NCBI GenBank assembly: GCA_900546355.1
Contig: URCM01000118.1
Span: 1-8,030 of the forward strand
From: an uncultured Bacteroides sp.
GTDB lineage: Bacteria > Bacteroidota > Bacteroidia > Bacteroidales > Bacteroidaceae
DNA: 8,030 bases
Direction: 5' to 3'
In this document: positions 6,705 through 8,030 of the stretch, in pieces
Layout of the letters: each line of letters begins with the position of its first letter
Position numbering within the stretch: the first letter of the stretch is position 1
Position numbers and translations under genes: made by a program
Notes under the pieces: generated by a model
Seen by the model: the letters and a program-made list of their open reading frames with translations, nothing else
What the model was told of the DNA's origin: nothing
The model's database searches: none

Positions 6705-7856
6705 ATGGATGCTACATATCTGTTTTTGCAAAATTATTGGTGGTTTTTGGTATCCTTATTGGGTGCCTTGTTGGTATTTTTGCTCTTTGTACAGGGAGGC
6801 AACTCGTTGTTGTTCCGTTTAGGGCAGACCGATGAAGAACGTACTTTATTGGTAAATTCCACGGGTCGCAAGTGGGAGTTCACTTTTACTACGTTGGTTA
6901 CTTTTGGAGGGGCTTTCTTTGCGTCTTTCCCTTTGTTTTATAGCACCAGTTTCGGTGGCGCGTATTGGTTATGGATGATTATCTTGTTCAGTTTCGTGAT
7001 GCAGGCTGTATCTTATGAATTTCAGTCAAAACTGGGAAATCTGTTGGGTAAGCGGGTCTATCAGTATTTCTTGGTTATTAACGGAGTTGTAGGACCGGTT
7101 TTGTTGGGAGCAGCTGTAGCGACCTTCTTTAATGGATCGAACTTCATGGTAGACAAGGCGAATATGACGGATAATACGATGCCGGTCATCAGCCATTGGG
7201 CAAACGGGTGGCATGGGTTGGATGCGTTTGCGGATGTTTGGAACATTGTTTTGGGATTCGCTGTTTTTTTCTTGGCACGTTTGTTGGGTAATTTGTATTT
7301 CATCAATAACATTCGAAACGAAGAATTGATACCGCGCTGCCGTCGCCAGTTGATTACCGATTCGGTTCCTTTCTTGCTTTTCTTTTTGGCTTTTGTTATC
7401 CGCACGTTGCTTAAAGATGGTTTTGCGGTTAATCCAGAAACACAAGTCATTGTGATGGAACCATTTAAATATTGGCATAATTTCATGGCGATGCCATTGT
7501 TGTTTGTCTTGTTTTTGTTAGGTGTTGTGAGTGTTTTGTTTGGCTTGACAAAAAGTATTTTGTCCTCGGCTTATACTAAAGGCATTTGGTTTGCAGGTGT
7601 GGGGACTGTACTGACGGTATTGGCATTATTGTTGTGTGTAGGCTATAATCATACTGCTTACTATCCGTCAACGGCCGATTTGCAAAGTTCATTGACATTA
7701 GCAAATAGTTGCTCTAGTGAGTTTACTTTAAAAACAATGGCCTATGTTTCAATTTTAGTTCCATTTGTATTGGCTTACATAGTTTATGCTTGGAGGGCTA
7801 TTGATCGAAAACCAATCACAATGGAAGAATTGAAAGAAGACGGACATGCTTATTAA
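6705..7856 (+). CDS. cydB: Cytochrome bd quinol oxidase subunit II
   Basis: Second core subunit of the bd oxidase, 383 aa, lying 42 bp after cydA. It is highly hydrophobic with about eight to nine spans, and ends in a cytoplasmic tail (RAIDRKPITMEELKEDGHAY) like the E. coli KEDIERN tail. Regions that align with E. coli CydB include the WW near the N-terminus (12-13), LGQTDEERTLLVNS (39-52), GGAFFASFPLFYS (68-80) and YEFQSK (104-109). It is divergent: the TDGFDMG segment of E. coli is replaced by FLLFVQGG (25-32), WDGNQVW by WEFTFTT (57-63), and Asp105 by Glu105, while Lys109 is kept. To my memory this form is normal for Bacteroidota, so it reflects lineage, not damage. No CydX-like small gene is recognisable after it. 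Confidence 0.94.
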   Translation: MDATYLFLQNYWWFLVSLLGALLVFLLFVQGGNSLLFRLGQTDEERTLLVNSTGRKWEFTFTTLVTFGGAFFASFPLFYSTSFGGAYWLWMIILFSFVMQAVSYEFQSKLGNLLGKRVYQYFLVINGVVGPVLLGAAVATFFNGSNFMVDKANMTDNTMPVISHWANGWHGLDAFADVWNIVLGFAVFFLARLLGNLYFINNIRNEELIPRCRRQLITDSVPFLLFFLAFVIRTLLKDGFAVNPETQVIVMEPFKYWHNFMAMPLLFVLFLLGVVSVLFGLTKSILSSAYTKGIWFAGVGTVLTVLALLLCVGYNHTAYYPSTADLQSSLTLANSCSSEFTLKTMAYVSILVPFVLAYIVYAWRAIDRKPITMEELKEDGHAY

Positions 7857-7879
7857 TACATAGAGCGAGTGGATTAAAT

Positions 7880-7933
7880 AGAGGGTGCAGATAGAGGTTT
7901 TAAAATTTTCCTCAATGAATTTCTGTGCCCTCT
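7880..7933 (+). terminator. Hairpin after cydB, possible terminator
   Basis: A long stem-loop begins 24 bp after the cydB stop. AGAGGGTGCAGA (7880-7891) pairs with TCTGTGCCCTCT (7922-7933), 12 bp with two adjacent G-U wobbles in RNA. The 30-nt loop contains a minor GAGG/CCTC stem (7894-7897 with 7910-7913). The 3' side runs into TTTCGTAAATTCTTT, T-rich but not a clean T-run, so it could terminate or simply protect the transcript end. Confidence 0.45.
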
Positions 7934-8030
7934 TTCGTAAATTCTTTAATACTTCCCTTTCCCCTGTTTAGCTGTTTTGCAAGTGCAGATATATGCGTTT
8001 CCCTTTCCATTTATCTTCCTTTTGTCATTC
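7934..8030. other. Intergenic pyrimidine-rich tail, no gene called
   Basis: This stretch is strongly pyrimidine-rich on the plus strand (repeated CTTCCCTTTCCCC, TTTCCCTTTCC and TTCCTTTTG). The only frame of note is on the minus strand (8010 to 7912, 32 codons), described among the rejected items. I see no tRNA, repeat array or clear promoter here. Confidence 0.5.

Noticed and set aside
7026..7486. Two minus-strand frames of about 140-150 aa opposite cydB
   Set aside because: They are shadows of a gene with unusual codon bias from hydrophobic residues. They have no recognisable domain and overlap each other in different frames.
7912..8010. 32-codon minus-strand frame (begins MERETHISALAKQLNRGKG) after cydB
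   Set aside because: It looks protein-like because the strand is purine-rich, which favours Lys, Glu, Gly and Arg codons. It overlaps the cydB hairpin, has no recognisable family and no clear ribosome site, so I do not call it.

Overview
The window reads as chromosomal DNA of a Bacteroidales species, most likely Bacteroidaceae. The evidence is the protein families (a Bacteroidota-style CydAB pair with a DUF4492-type protein, and a split MacA/MacB-like pump), AT-rich start regions with few Shine-Dalgarno sequences, and a promoter that matches the Bacteroides pattern TTTG / TAnnTTTG exactly. All genes look intact. I see no rRNA, tRNA, CRISPR array or complete mobile element.

Layout. Two operons run outward from a 149-bp divergent intergenic region (4765-4913). 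Leftward (minus strand) are four genes of a tripartite ABC efflux system: a TolC-like outer membrane protein (4764-3409), a MacA/HlyD-type periplasmic adaptor (3393-2173), a MacB/LolD-type ATPase (2147-1395) and a MacB-type FtsX permease (1289-69). Rightward (plus strand) are a 73-aa single-span membrane protein of the DUF4492 type (4914-5135), cydA (5163-6662) and cydB (6705-7856), which encode cytochrome bd quinol oxidase. A hairpin that may be a terminator follows cydB.

How the genes work together. CydAB oxidises quinol (menaquinol in Bacteroides) and reduces O2 to water. In otherwise anaerobic Bacteroides this supports O2 scavenging and growth at nanomolar O2. The DUF4492 gene lies 27 bp ahead of cydA and is a candidate accessory subunit or assembly factor. 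The pump genes are ordered outer membrane to inner membrane and should assemble into one envelope-spanning machine with an unknown substrate. A functional link between pump and oxidase is only suggested by the shared divergent promoter region.

Most interesting points: the small protein wired to cytochrome bd; a CydB that has lost the N-terminal acidic motif of the E. coli protein and carries Glu for Asp at two proton-path positions; and a short dyad over the predicted pump transcription start that could be an operator. This is mainly a conserved, ordinary Bacteroidales region. I found no convincing wholly new system.
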